From Ascaphus truei (taxonomy: Eukaryota; Chordata; Amphibia; Anura; Ascaphidae): a stretch of 64,000 bases of DNA. Made by a program: the position numbers and the translations under genes. The stretch spans positions 3,857,908 through 3,921,907 of the forward strand of contig CM071570.1 of the NCBI GenBank assembly GCA_036426205.1, in the 5' to 3' direction. Positions 25,501 through 35,528 of the stretch are shown here, one piece after another. Positions within the stretch are counted from its first letter, which is position 1. Every line of letters starts with the position of its first letter. The notes beneath the pieces are model-generated. The model was not told the DNA's origin and made no database searches. It was given only the letters and a program-made list of their open reading frames with translations.

Positions 25501-28500
25501 GGGGAAATATCCAACACAACAGGTGAGTAAGGGAAAGGTTGAAAACGTTTTTAAAAGGGAGAACGAGGGAGAGAGCGAGAGAGAGAGAGAGAATAAAAAA
25601 CAAGTTGAGGGGGGGAGTTAGAGGGGGAGAGAAAATGGAGAAGGAGTGGGAGGGAGGTAGGGAGGAGGGAGAGAGAGTGGGAGAGAGTATAGAGTCAAGT
25701 AGAGAAACAAAGAAAAAAGGCAAAAACATGAACATTAGTATAAATAAAAATATTGACTATAGACCTATTATGCCGTTCTTTATATGCAGTTCTGACTTTG
25801 CTAAAATGTTTTGTCGATCTTAGAGTGAAAAAAAAATCCAAATATTTGCCTAATTCCATTAAAAAATTTTTTTTCAAGTATTTGTTTGATTTTTTTTTTC
25901 ATCCGCATTCAGGTCTTAGTAAAAAGGATATATAATTAAAGCGATATTTTCCAAATATGTTTTCCCTGTCACCTAATACACTGATGTCACTGTCTTCCGT
26001 ATCAGAGATACCTGGAATATACTGTATATGAAATACCTGCATGCCTACTGTAGCACCTCTAATAGAGAAAGGGCAATTATCTATTTTTATTAACCCCATA
26101 TTTGCTACAGTAGATAACAATGCATTTTAAATGCATGCCTTAAACCCCATCATGACTACTAACAATTTAACACACCAAAAACTCAAGATATAGTTCAACG
26201 CCTGCATCTGGAGGAACTGGAGACGTTGCACCAGCACAGCCAGATAAGACTTTCTTATATATTGTTTCCTGATAAATATACTATATGTTTTTGGACTGGG
26301 AACTGGCCTATCCAGCCAGCCACAGATAGTTAGGGCATATACTGTTTAGTTATTTTCCAAAATGATGTATGTTTCGTTTATGTTTTGTGCTGTGTGCTGT
26401 TTAAATGAACTGGCTCAATAAAGCCATGTTTTAATTTCACACTAAACGGTCTATATCAGTGTACCTCTGCACACATCTCTCACAGGGATACGTTAGAAAT
26501 GTGCAAATACATCAATGATTTTAACAAGGTACAGGAGGGAAGTATAGTTCAGAGTAAGGAAAGTGTAGGAACATGAGGTCATGCTTTGAAACTGGAGGTT
26601 GGGAAGCTCAGAGGAACAGTGAGGAAGTGCTTCTTCATGGAAAGCAAGATAGATTCATGCAATAGGCTCTCAACAGGTGTGGTAGAGGCTAAAAATGTAA
26701 AGGAAATTCAAAAGTGATTGGGATAGATAGAATATGCACACACCAAATGTGAGATTTTAGATATAATGCAGAAAAAAAAGACTTCACCTGGGTCTGGTGC
26801 TCAGACCCTGTGCCCGATCCTGTGCCCCGATTCTGTGATCCGACCATGTGCCCCGATCCTGTGCCCCTATCCTTTGCCCTTATCCTGTGTCCTTAACCTC
26901 TGTCCCAGTCCCGTGTCCCGGTCTTGTGTCTCGGTCCTGTATCCCGGTCCTGTGCTCCAATCCTGTGCCCTGATCCTGGGCCCTTATCCTGTGCCTGTAT
27001 CCTGGGCCCTTATCCTGTGCCCTGATCCTGTGACCCGATCCTTTGCTCTGATCCTGTGCCTCGATCATGTGCTCTGATCCTGTGCCCTGATCCTGTGCCC
27101 TTATCCCGTGCTCCGATCCTGTGCCCTGATCCTGTGCCCCTTATCCTGTGCCCCGATCCTGGGCCCTGATCCTGTGCCCAATCCTGGGCCCATAACCAAA
27201 AAAAGGTTGGGAACCACTGGGTTAGACATTAGAGTACATTTAAATGCTGTAAAAACACATTTGGTTTGGTATGGTACAGAAACCTCAAAAAAGGAGTGTA
27301 ACAGGGAATTAACCCTGTCTTAATGAGGCTTCAAAATAAAGCCTCAATGGTCTGAGGAATCCAGCAGGGAGCTGGTTAAATGCAGCTAAAGAAAATTAAC
27401 CAGTCTCCATCTGGTTAATTAGAAAAATGTAAAAGCCTCCTGCTGGGAACTGACAGAGAGACTCTTGAGCACACAGAAGTCCTGTGCACTGACATCAAGA
27501 CACCAGCTATTCCAGGGTGCAGCAAACCTGGGAGCTCACCAGATGCTGGCCCCTGAACAGATACCAACATGACTGGCTGACATTGGGGTGATAGGTTGTA
27601 AAGGGGCGTATCCCCCCAGCCCTTCAGAAAGGGACTGGGGAAGTGAGTTAGCCCTTACACAGGGACAGGCTGTTCATTTGTTTTTGTGTGTGGTTTGTGC
27701 ACTGTTTAAAGTGATGGGCTGAATAAAGCCATTGTTTAATTCCCCCCACATCTGTCTCCCTGGTTGTACCTCTGCACATGTCTCTTACAAGGAGGTGACT
27801 CCAAAAATTGTAACTAAACTAGCAATATATAGCTCATGTCATTCAGGGGAAAAGGCTGGAGCACTGAGTGGAATAGTGGCACAGATCAATATCAAAGAGA
27901 TCAAGAGCAAAATACTTGAATAAGAACCAGGAAGCACAGAGAATATCTCATAGAATGTAAATATGGATCTGAACTTAAATCTGAATATATAATGTCTAAA
28001 TATCCAACGTTGAAACATTAAACATCAAAAATCTGCCTACAAACTTCAATTACTGGGATGCAAATGTAGTCAAAGACTGAAATGAAAAAGAGTTTAGTAG
28101 AAATGTGAAACATCCTTTTCCTTATTTAAACCTCTGGGACTTCTGGCTTGTAATGCAAATATCCAAAAGACTTCCCTTTTACACACATCATTAAAGATCT
28201 CTCCACCTCTAGTATTAGGAATAATTGTTTCAGTAACTTGAAATGACAGAAAGGATCAATTCGACTTATGAAACAGAGAACATGTCCTGACACCGGGAAA
28301 CTCATTGTCCCCAAAGTTCTAAGGGGCCTATGCAGTAAAGGTTCATAAAAAAAATTGCCGGGCCATTTAAATCGCCGTTTCTGTGACCGTTGCTATCATG
28401 GTATTCAGAAAGCGTCGATAACCTGTGAGCAAAATTCACAAACCGGGCGAGTTGCCGGCAGCGGGAAGATCGCCCCTCTGAAAAGGCATTACCCGGCGAT

Positions 28501-30285
28501 CTGTTTCTGCTGTGGAGATAGCTGCTCAGTGAGAGCCGCCTCTCCCGGCGCAAATCTCGCCCAAAATGTATATTTTTCAATATACATTTTAATACAAGTG
28601 TAGATGAGGAGGGGGTCTCAGGAGCAGAACCGCGTTGATTTGAGGTCGGGGACCCCTGCTTCCTGAGATACAGGCCCCGTTATGGGGTGCCGGTATCTCT
28701 TATGCTTTGGATTCCCACGGTCACGTGACGCGGGACATTTAAATGCATAGGCGATACCGGCACACCATGACGAGTCCTGTATCTTGAGAAGTAAGTGGTC
28801 CCCGGTCCTCAAATCAAAGCGGTTCTGCTCCGGAGACCCCCTGATACAATACACTAGAAATAAAATTTAAATAAAAAAAAAACATTTATTTCTGGCGAGA
28901 TTTGCGCAGGTAGAGGCTGCTCTCTCTCTGCAGCAGATAGAACTCGCCGGGTGAGCCCTTTTCAGAGAGGCGATCATCTCGTTGCGGCTACTCACCATTT
29001 TTGCAAATGTTGCTATCACTGGTATTGGGGCATTTCTGCATAACGTGCTAGCAACGCTGTCAAAAATGGCGATTAAAAACAATTTTTTCTATCGGAGCTT
29101 AGTGCTTAGGCCCCTATATCTTTTAACAATTTAAAAGCATATTTGTTTTGGCTTATCATAAATTTTAAGTTATTTGGACATGTAAACACATTGTTGTATA
29201 TGAGTGCTATAAGACGACATGAAAAGGGGATCTTACTGTTGTTCTGCTGACTATTAAAAAGTAACCCCCTTAAGTAACCCCCATAATATTTCATCCTGTG
29301 ACAGTTCCAAAATAAACACATGCCCCTGCATTTCATCTTCTAGAGCTATTTGCCTACAAACTAACTCAATCATTTCTTCTTTGCTGCAGATGCTAGCAGC
29401 TGTCTGCAGTGTCCAGGGGATCAGTGGTCCAATGAAAACAGAAATGGCTGCATCTCAAAAGACCTTGAATTTATTTCCTTTGGGGGGACTTTGGGTTCTT
29501 TCTTGACCTCCATTGCTCTGATACTTTCCCTAACGACTGCCGCAGTTCTTGTAATCTTTATCAAGTACAGCGATACCCCTATAGTGAAAGCCAATAACTG
29601 GAATATCAGCTGCATTCTCTTACTCTCCATCATGCTATCTTTTCTCTGCACCTTGCTATTTATTGGCCATCCAACACGGGTGAGCTGTCTGCTCCGCCAG
29701 TCTTTATTTGGAATCGTTTTTACTGTCGCCGTCTCTTCTGTACTGGCAAAAACAATCACCGTTGTTATTGCCTTCAATGCAACAAAACCCAGGAGCAAGC
29801 TGAAGAGCTGGATAGGAACCAGAGTGTCCAGCAGTGTTGTTCTGTTGTGTTCTTCGGGCGAGATAGGGATCTGCACTTTTTGGATGATTCATTCTCCTCC
29901 ATTCCCAGATACAGACACAACCACTGCAACTGGGAAGATCATTTTGCTATGCAATGAAAGCTCAGTCGCTCTGTTCTTCTGTGCCGTTGGCTATATGGGT
30001 GTTCTTGCTTTGTTCAGCTTTCTGGTTGCTTTTCTAGCAAAGGATTTCCCTGATAGCTTTAACGAAGCTAAGAATATAACGTTCAGCATGTTGCTGTTTT
30101 GTAGTGTCTGGGTGTCATTTGTTCCTGCGTACTTGAGCACAAAGGGAAGCAAAACCGTGGCTTTAGAGATATTTGCTATCCTGGTTTCTGGTGCTAGCCT
30201 TCTGGGCTGTATATTTATTCCCAAGTGCTACATTATTTTAGTAAGGTCTGAGCTGAACACAAGACAGATTGTTATTCGAAAGTGA
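10381..30285 (+). CDS. Vomeronasal type-2 receptor (family C GPCR), complete six-exon gene
   Basis: Joined exons 10381-10595, 11654-11942, 17219-18064, 20298-20525, 25399-25522 and 29390-30285 give 2598 bp: 865 codons plus stop, open throughout with consistent phases. Exon sizes (215, 289, 846, 228, 124 and 896 bp) fit the standard V2R six-exon plan. The product is a plasma-membrane receptor of vomeronasal sensory neurons that binds peptide or amino-acid cues through a large extracellular Venus-flytrap domain and signals through G proteins. Domain order: signal peptide, bilobed ligand domain (about residues 25-500), NCD3G cysteine-rich domain (about 520-590), seven helices (about 600-850). 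All introns are GT/AG. Start: the ATG at 10381 begins a hydrophobic leader. The ligand is unknown, and no orthologue symbol can be assigned from sequence alone. Confidence 0.93.
11286..11372 (+). mobile_element. L2 3-prime end remnant
   Basis: Short copy of the L2 tail (GTGCCCAGGACATACCTGAA ... TATTACTTCCTG) in V2R intron 1. Confidence 0.7.
11654..11942 (+). CDS. V2R gene 1 exon 2: first part of ligand-binding domain
   Basis: Acceptor TTTACAG, donor GTACTG. Encodes the family signature HLLAFLFSIEEINRDS followed by ILPNITLGYQIYGSC and LVGFIGDLSTSST, then ends at GIYRYPQ on a codon boundary. The donor overlaps a TACTGTA heptamer (11944-11950). Confidence 0.92.
12380..14190 (+). pseudogene. Decayed LINE reverse-transcriptase fragment, split by an insertion
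   Basis: 12380-12781 translates with interruptions to an RT palm region (LNPIPLNISSEI ...). 13973-14150 continues with LLILLDISAFDTVE, the RT catalytic block A, here with the usual AAFDT shortened. The part between is a foldback insertion (12795-13959). Lies in V2R intron 2. Confidence 0.55.
12795..13959. mobile_element. 1165-bp foldback insertion flanked by a 13-bp direct repeat
   Basis: CATGCTAGAATGT occurs exactly at 12782-12794 and 13960-13972, bracketing the insertion inside LINE RT sequence. Inverted arms lie at about 13002-13368 and 13567-13959 (GGAGCGCCGTTTATCTCAGA near 13012 is repeated in reverse near 13945) around a loop of about 200 bp. The left arm carries TACTGTA at 13266 where the right arm has TA. 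No coding capacity. Confidence 0.65.
14295..15902 (-). mobile_element. Tc1-like transposon with IR/DR-type terminal repeats, decayed
   Basis: Flanked by TA (14293-14294 and 15903-15904). Terminal inverted repeats of about 210 bp begin CAGTGGTGTGAAAAAGAAAG / CAGTTGTGTGAAAAAGAAAG. Each TIR has an outer GTGTGAAAAAGAAAGTA and an inner GTGTGAAAAACTAAGTA direct repeat, the arrangement known from the Sleeping Beauty group. Length 1608 bp. Confidence 0.92.
14692..15536 (-). pseudogene. Tc1-like transposase, inactivated
   Basis: Minus-strand remnants are collinear with Tc1-family transposases. The start MPRRKDMSND at 15536 leads into the paired-type DNA-binding domain (SGRPSKFTP). The catalytic region follows (MMIWACF, QQDNDLKHTS, WPSQSPDLN). 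It is broken by an in-frame TAA (just upstream of HSTVRKI), a frameshift near 15075 and at least one more stop. It cannot make active protein. Confidence 0.88.
15905..16080 (+). repeat. Degenerate TTAGGG-like G/T-rich tract
   Basis: Several imperfect runs (TTAGGGTGAGGGATTAGGGT and similar) follow the Tc1-like element directly. Not a clean telomeric array. Confidence 0.4.
16081..17218. other. Rest of V2R intron 2
   Basis: No coding exon. Contains the hairpin-GAAACG motif at 16974-17004 and, at the end, the T-rich tract of the exon 3 acceptor. Confidence 0.4.
16974..17004 (+). other. Hairpin-GAAACG motif (hammerhead-like core), best copy
   Basis: CTGAGGA, an extra A, then a perfect 6-bp stem AGGTCC/GGACCT with a 5-nt loop, then GAAACG. 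The order resembles the CUGANGA-stem II-GAAA core of hammerhead ribozymes, but one unpaired A is added and stem I is not evident. Confidence 0.4.
17219..18064 (+). CDS. V2R gene 1 exon 3: main part of ligand-binding domain
   Basis: Acceptor CTGCAG after a T-rich tract, donor GTTAGT. 282 codons. It opens with ISYGSVDLIFNDRSQFPSFY, the strongly conserved V2R block, then FGWKWVGILVSDDEVG, and ends QPWQ. The reading frame is uninterrupted. Confidence 0.95.
18480..19500. repeat. Palindromic MITE remnants and CGGTTAACCG-type hairpin repeat
   Basis: 18485-18740 is a diverged palindrome (GCAGGGGGTCTCC ... GGAGACCTCCTGC) of the family also seen at 23820, 28600 and 50700. It is followed by two copies of a hairpin of the type CTTAGTGGCTAACCGCTACTG ending in AATGAAGGG (18780, 19120) and C-rich spacers. 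In V2R intron 3. Confidence 0.5.
19715..20011. mobile_element. 297-bp fully palindromic TA-flanked MITE
   Basis: Ends CAGATGCAGCCACGAG / CTCGTGGCTGCATCTG, flanked by TA on both sides. The two halves are near-perfect inverted copies meeting near 19865. Probably mobilised by a Tc1/mariner-type transposase. Confidence 0.8.
20298..20525 (+). CDS. V2R gene 1 exon 4: ligand domain C-terminal lobe
   Basis: 76 codons between TTTCAG and GTATCT. The block GDPPARFDIMKW and KVGSFDPSAPVGEQL matches the conserved exon 4 region of V2Rs. Confidence 0.94.
20526..21068. other. Start of V2R intron 4
   Basis: No gene or repeat recognised. Confidence 0.3.
21071..21478. mobile_element. 408-bp TA-flanked Tc1/mariner-type MITE
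   Basis: Ends CAGGCGGTCCTTGG / CGAGGACTGCCTG, flanked by TA (21069-21070, 21479-21480). The interior contains a TA-rich microsatellite at about 21275-21350. No transposase. Confidence 0.8.
23094..23123 (+). repeat. (AAAC)n microsatellite
   Basis: About seven AAAC/CAAA units. Confidence 0.9.
23440..23515 (+). repeat. A/G-only purine tract
   Basis: AAGAAGAAAAAAGAAG-type tract, nearly all purine. Confidence 0.8.
23556..23807 (-). pseudogene. Penelope-like element, C-terminal part of GIY-YIG endonuclease region
   Basis: The frame contains PVSRHFLECPHG, FMGIEQVPTPTRGG and LNKKEMSWIFALGTLHPAG. These are the characteristic end of Penelope ORFs downstream of the GIY-YIG core. The upstream RT is missing. 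Confidence 0.75.
23820..25165. repeat. Palindrome/hairpin repeat family, second block
   Basis: GGGATACCGGCACCCCATAA, GTATCTCGGGAAGCAGGGGG, and repeated hairpins of the type CATAGCGTATAGTCGCTAAG next to AATGAAGGGGTTAA (24130-24175, 24410-24460). C-rich CCTAACCACCCTCACCC spacers follow. Same family as 18480 and 50700. In V2R intron 4. Confidence 0.5.
25399..25522 (+). CDS. V2R gene 1 exon 5: NCD3G cysteine-rich domain
   Basis: 124 bp, the usual size for this exon, between CCCCAG and GTGAGT. Encodes SVCSESCVTGYRKAKRE followed by CCYDCVRCSEGEISN. These cysteines link the ligand domain to the membrane domain. Ends in phase 1. Confidence 0.95.
25540..25725 (+). repeat. GA-rich simple sequence
   Basis: Purine tract with a (GA)n core at about 25567-25592, just downstream of V2R exon 5. 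Confidence 0.85.
25726..26489. other. Intron 5 sequence with an LTR-like tail
   Basis: AT-rich. 26385-26484 (CTCAATAAAGCC ... CTCTGCACACATCTCTCACA) resembles the 3-prime end of the solo LTR at 27297-27789, so a related LTR may end here. Its start was not found. Confidence 0.35.
26490..26745 (+). pseudogene. CR1-like LINE ORF2 C-terminal fragment
   Basis: Translates with interruptions to LEVGKLRGTVRKCFFMES then CNRLSTGVVEAKNV, the typical CR1 C-terminal tail. Confidence 0.6.
26793..27192 (+). repeat. Minisatellite of about 12-bp units (GATCCTGTGCCC)
   Basis: About 30 imperfect copies of GATCCTGTGCCC/T, ending at a GGTTGGGAACCACTGG segment. Confidence 0.92.
27297..27789 (+). mobile_element. 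Solo LTR, 493 bp, with 5-bp target duplication
   Basis: Starts TGTAACAGGG and ends CTCTTACA (TGTAA/TTACA inverted ends), flanked on both sides by AGGAG (27292-27296 and 27790-27794). A polyadenylation signal AATAAA lies at 27722. No internal retroelement genes remain. Confidence 0.85.
27795..28321. other. Unassigned intron 5 sequence
   Basis: AT-rich; nothing recognised. Confidence 0.3.
28322..29116. mobile_element. Palindromic MITE of about 795 bp
   Basis: Ends AGGGGCCTATGCAGTAA and its near complement TTAGTGCTTAGGCCCCT. The arms are inverted throughout (GGTATTCAGAAAGCGTCG versus the reverse of 29020-29045). The core palindrome (GGTCTCAGGAGCAGAACCGC ... GCGGTTCTGCTCCGGAGACC) is shared with 18480, 23870 and 50700. 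Related left end at about 50425. In V2R intron 5. Confidence 0.7.
29390..30285 (+). CDS. V2R gene 1 exon 6: seven-transmembrane domain
   Basis: Begins by completing an Asp codon, then SSCLQCPGDQW (last NCD3G cysteines), seven hydrophobic helices, and the family C C-terminal motif FIPKCY (PKxY). [13 protein letters not shown] and [19 protein letters not shown] are V2R hallmarks. Stop codon at 30283-30285. Confidence 0.96.
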
Positions 30286-30569
30286 CATCTTTTAAGCATG
30301 AAATAGTTTGAAGAAAGCAAATATGTTCAAAATTGAAGGTAAAACTCTATTATAAGAAAATCAATATCTAGCTGCACATTTTATATTAAACATTTATTGT
30401 AGCGAAAATATGTATTGTTTCTAAAGTAATGGACCAAGTCAATAATTTATCATTAAAAAAAAACATTTGCTGTAACTTAAATTACTATTGCTGTAAGTCT
30501 TAATTTCACATCTATGGGTTCCCTAAGATTGTTTATTACTTTTGAGTAGAGGAAGAGCGTTTTGCATTC

Positions 30570-30575
30570 AATAAA
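30570..30575 (+). promoter_or_regulatory. Candidate polyadenylation signal of V2R gene 1
   Basis: AATAAA 285 bp after the stop codon, the first in the sense direction. Confidence 0.4.
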
Positions 30576-31789
30576 AAGAACACTAATGTATATGTGTTTT
30601 CTAGGACATGTCTTCTTTACAAAGTGACAGTATTTCATTTGTATTAATCCCACTTCATCATTCAATGACTCAAGACCGGCACCCAACTTTTATAACTGCG
30701 AAACGAGCCATGGAAAAGCAGGAGTAGTCAAACAAAAAGTTTATATGTACATATTTACACTGACTCGCAGGTTTAAGTACTGTTGGGACGGAGAAATTTA
30801 CCCAAAATTTTACTGAGTGTACAGTTGATGCAAATACCACTACTACACCTGTACCAACTTTGACCCCTGTGGACGCCAGACCGTATCCATCATTAACATT
30901 TTGTGAAGGTTACCGAATTCAATTAACATTAGAGTCCACAACGAAACCTGGAGTTAATGCAGAATATTAATTTAACAATGGAAAGTGTCGCACAAATGTT
31001 GTAAATGTTCATCTTTCACTGCAGGGCAGGAAAGGGTCTTTTATTGGTGGTTGCATAAAGCCTTCTACAAGAAACGACCATATAATTTCCTAACCCGCAA
31101 TAATAGAGATACAAATGTAGCTAAATTTCCTGTCTCTGGAGGCGTGGCCATAAAGTGAAAATATGCCGCGCCGGAGACATTGCTGTCGTGGTTGCACTGC
31201 GCTGGCTCCATGCATCCAAATGGACCAGAACTTAGTGTTAATCTTCCGGTGCCAAAACCTCAGAGGTTGCATGACCCACATCAGGTAGACCCTATCAGAA
31301 ATTTCCTACACTCATTTATACTGTGTACTTTGCATTTTCTCCACTTCAAAGTGGCCAAAATATATTCCTCCCTAGTTTTAATCAATATTACACAGGGATT
31401 ATTTATCAGGCAGCTGAGCATGGTATTCACCATTAAGGTACAGATGAAGGCGGGCTGAATTGCTAGGAGCGGGTACCAAATAGCTGGAGCAGGCAGAATG
31501 AAGCGGAGCCTGAAGCACGACCATAGCAATGCGCTGAGCATCACAGAATTGGTGCAGGGTCAGGCAGGCTGAAGTCAGTGCACGCAGCTGGCAGGATAGT
31601 GCTTACCTGTCAGGGAAGGCAGAAAGCAGCAACACAGACAGGCAGGCCGGGTCAGGGACGACAGAGTTCCTGATCATAGTCAGGCAGACACATGTTCAGG
31701 CAACAGGCAAGTCAGAGAGAGGGGTGCTCTGGTCATAAAGCTGGATGCAAAGTTACAAGGCACATTGATCTGGCAACCATGAAGTGGAA
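30576..31789. other. Intergenic, unassigned
   Basis: No supported gene or clear repeat. Confidence 0.3.
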
Positions 31790-32014
31790 GTCTCAAAAAG
31801 AAAATATAAAGAAGGCGCAAAAATGTGGCAATGAAAATTGATCAACTTTATAGATAAAAAATGTTATAACATGAATAATGAGTGATTAAAAGCAAATAAT
31901 GCAAGAGTATTATTAATCACGCATAATTCATGTTATAACATTTTTTATCTATAAAGTTGTTCAATTTTCATTGCCTCATTTATTCGCCTTCTTCATATTA
32001 TCTTTTTGAGGTTT
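31790..32014. repeat. Near-perfect hairpin, about 105-bp arms
   Basis: GTTATAACATTTTTTATC and its complement lie symmetrically around 31903. Outer parts CTCAAAAAGA / TCTTTTTGAG also pair. Likely a palindromic MITE. Confidence 0.8.
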
Positions 32015-32027
32015 CTACTACATCAAG

Positions 32028-34290
32028 GATTGGGTTGGGTATCCTTGCTCTGGAGGCTGCAATTATTCTGCATATGATACTGTCGCGGCCCCTTTTAACC
32101 TCCCTACAGCCCTGAAAAAATTCGGGGATGTTTTACGTTTTCACGCCACTTTGCCGCGCGTCAGCCGCATTCACCAGACAGCGCTAATAGCGCTAAACAA
32201 TTGAAAGAGCCCCACGGCGCCCAAAACGACGGAAAACATGCCGCATCTGCCCGCGATTTCCAAAATCGCGGGGAAACGGCCGCAGGAGGCTAAAGGCGGC
32301 CGCCACTGTACAGACTTGTCGATAACAAACATTCAGGACTCAAACCATTGGTTCATTAACATATTTGATCAAGACCCTATATGAGAGCTCCTCATTGGTT
32401 CATGTCACATGTTTTTTTTATCCCATTGTATGGGTTTATTTGCACAATATAGGTTCTAAATCTTTTAGCCATTTATTCAATCCTACTGTTTATTTCATTT
32501 TTTCTGTATTGCAAGGTGGGTGCATATTTTGCATCAGTTCCATCCCCATTCCAGGGTTTTACTCATCCCCTCCACATCGTCTATTTATTTCACACATCCA
32601 TCAATTGTTAGCACAGATCTTTTTAGGATTTGGTCCTCTAGGCGCACTCACACTTTTTTTCTTTTTGCATTCATGAAGTGTAAGTGGACTATAGGAAGCC
32701 AGGAAGAGTGCCAATAAGGGATTAGCTGCAGCTGTGATCAGTGAGCAGTAGAGCTGGGAAGTACAGTAAGCGAGGCTGTGATTAACGGCAACAGGTATCT
32801 ACTGTATTTCTCACTGCATATCAGTTCAGGCCTCGGTAATGCACACAAGGGCTTAGTGAACCATCCTGCACACTGCAGAAGAGGGGAGCTCTGGCCGGCG
32901 TGGTAGAATGACGGATGAATCCTTTCTCCAGATTGTCTTAGATGAATTCCTGCACTACCTTAACTTCAGGTTTAGACAGAGAATAAATACGGTATTTCAG
33001 CTCCTGGCAAGAGTTTGATAGGGCACTCATGAGGGTGGGGGAACTCTTCTGCCTTTTTCTTATCATACACGTCCCAGTAATCCGGATAGGCTTGTGGGAT
33101 AGAAGCCGTGATTGTGACCATCCCTATTCTGTTACCTTGGTATTTGTGGACTGTTTGAATTCAGTGCATTGTTTCTCAGCAGCGATTCTTTTGGGAAGGC
33201 AGAATTGTGAGCAGGGGTTTTTGTGGTATTTTGGTGCATCACCCCAACAACTTCCAACAGTGCAATATCTTGAGAAAGTCTTGACACCTTGAGAAAGTCC
33301 TAAGCGGACGAAACGCGTTGGTGCATGGTCCTACTGGTGTACTGACCATTAAAGATTTATGTATATTTTTACCCCATCTGGATTTGCCCTTATTACTAGC
33401 GTTTTGCTACTGCTTCCGCTGTGAGCTGTGCCCCTCTTCACCACTGCTGTTCTGAATTGTGAGTAGAAAGATTACAGGAAAGAGACGTGTCTGTTAGGTC
33501 AAAAAATCTGTAGTTTGTCTAGCGACAGCCCTGGCCAGCTGAGTATGACATGAAAATGTAGTGTACAGATGAGGTCAAAACGTTAAAGTCTCTTTATGGC
33601 CCTGAACTGGTGACACCATTAGTGATACAGTCTTCTGGGTAACTGCTAAAACAGCAATATTAATACCAATAAAAGTGTTGAAAAAACTGTAAATAAAAAG
33701 TGATGATTCTTCAAGATTTTGGCATGTTGCACTCACATGTGTTCCTTAGTTATTACATTTATTGCACATATGTAGCAGATCTAGGGGAGGTGACAATTCA
33801 CTCACACTCTTCCAGTCAAATCAAGCCTTGATTGTCATAATGGCACACTCTCGCCCAACTCTCGACAAGTTCCTTGCGTATACTCAGCCTCGGTTCAGCA
33901 TAAACGCTGCCTCTCCATTGCTTCCATGTTTGAGGAATCCAAAGATGGCCACCGGTACTCATGGATGGATGGTGACCTATGAGTGCCAAATTCAGTAAGT
34001 TCCCAACACGTTTTGAGTTGAGGTGCCAATGTGTTCTCTAACCTTTAATTGAATGCTTTCCTTTGAGTACTGACACTGATTGCCGTGGGAAACAGCTCAG
34101 TGAGACTGGCTATGGCTGTAAGGGGAATAAGCATAAGTAGATATAATGCTGCGCACCATAAGATAATCAATGATACCTACAGTTACCGGTGCTCCTGGTT
34201 CAGGGAATACCTGTCTAAAGAATCCTGTACTTGAATAAAGTGGATGATCCAGGGCACTGCGGATTTTCAATGAAATGTATTAGTCAGAAC
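32028..34290. other. Intergenic with one hairpin-GAAACG motif
   Basis: A GC-rich patch lies at 32140-32300. At 33297-33315 the stem GTCC/GGAC precedes GAAACGCG on the + strand and is followed by ATTAAAG at about 33349. No gene recognised. Confidence 0.4.
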
Positions 34291-34924
34291 AGCCCAAGGT
34301 TTCGACCATCTGCGTGGTCTTTTTCAAATGACTGGCATACCCACACCCCAGAATAATCCAATATATGTAGTCCCAAACACAGGTGGAAATACTTTAAAAA
34401 ATCCCCACCGGTAATCCCACGTAGATCCTCCTCTGTCTGTGCCCCTCTTCCGCATTCAGCCGACTGCATGTGCACGCTGGTCCATGCATCACTCCGGGTG
34501 ACGTCCTCATGTCATCCGTCCTTGTCCCCGATTGGTCCGGAGTTCCCGCGATGTTTCCTTAGTCTGTGACGTCCCCATCATTGGAGAGCTGAGGTCCCTG
34601 AATCTTGTCGCATAATGCCTCCAATCCATCCTCGCACAAGCGCAGAAGCTTCCGCATAGTAGTGCGTCCTCCGGACTTCAAAGTGAAGATCACGGTGGAG
34701 GGATAATGTCGGGTATATGGGTATTGTAGTCACACGAGGGAAGAGATAGAGAAAATCAGTGAGATATCCCAGTTAACCCTACGAAGTGCTACTAACGACC
34801 CCACGATAAGTGAGCAGTTACTCACAATAAAAATAAAAGTTTAAAAATGGAGGTCTGGCTATCATTATTTTTGCAATAGTCAAAGCACCTTTTAGAGGTG
34901 TAGAAATTACTAATATCATATTTT

Positions 34925-35160
34925 TTATTTATTATTTATTTATAAAAATGTTTTACCAGGAAGTAATACAGTGAGAGTTACCTCTCGTTTTCAAGTATGT
35001 CCTGGGCAAAGGAGTTAAAATGACAAATAATACATGGTTACAAATATAGTTACATAAGTGAACAAAACATTGCATGTATACTTAAAGAATATATTATGGA
35101 CGTATGTACTGTAACAGTTACAGACCAGATTACAATGTGAGACAGCTTTGGTATCAAATG
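34925..35160 (-). mobile_element. 5-prime-truncated L2 LINE
   Basis: L2 3-prime end (TTTACCAGGAAGTAATACAG and onward). Carries TACTGTA at 35107-35113 where the copy at 4440-4688 has TA. Confidence 0.85.
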
Positions 35161-35438
35161 TGTTAGGCCTCGGCCATGTTTACTGCGTGCTTGCGGAAGC
35201 GTGCTGATGCGCGCTCCCGCTCAGCACTGATCCCCTACAGCCGCAATTAGAGCGGCTTTAGTAGGGGCTCACCTGCGCTTCCGCGCACTTGCGGAAGCGC
35301 AGGTCTTGAGGGAATTTAAAATCCCCCCGCTTGCCGGCGAGACAGGCCGGTCACGTGAGTGGTTCGCCCTATGAGGGCGAACCAGCTCCGTGACGTCACT
35401 GGCCCGCCCCCAGCCCGCCCCCAGCTCGCCCCCTGACG

Positions 35439-35528
35439 GCCCGCTGAGAGCGCTTGTGGTAAGCAACCGCAAGGCCAGGGAAAGCCCGCTGAGAGCGCTT
35501 GCGGTAAGCAACCGCAAGGCCAGGGAAA
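35439..35528 (+). repeat. 45-bp tandem duplication
   Basis: GCCCGCTGAGAGCGCTTG ... GCCAGGGAAA present twice, almost identical. Confidence 0.9.

Noticed and set aside
25376..25621. 81-codon ORF as a separate small gene
   Set aside because: It is the V2R exon 5 frame read through its splice sites into GA-rich intron.
26766..27077. Proline/cysteine-rich repetitive ORF
   Set aside because: Product of the 12-bp minisatellite, whose period keeps the frame open.
29421..29876. 151-codon minus-strand ORF
   Set aside because: Antisense shadow of V2R exon 6.
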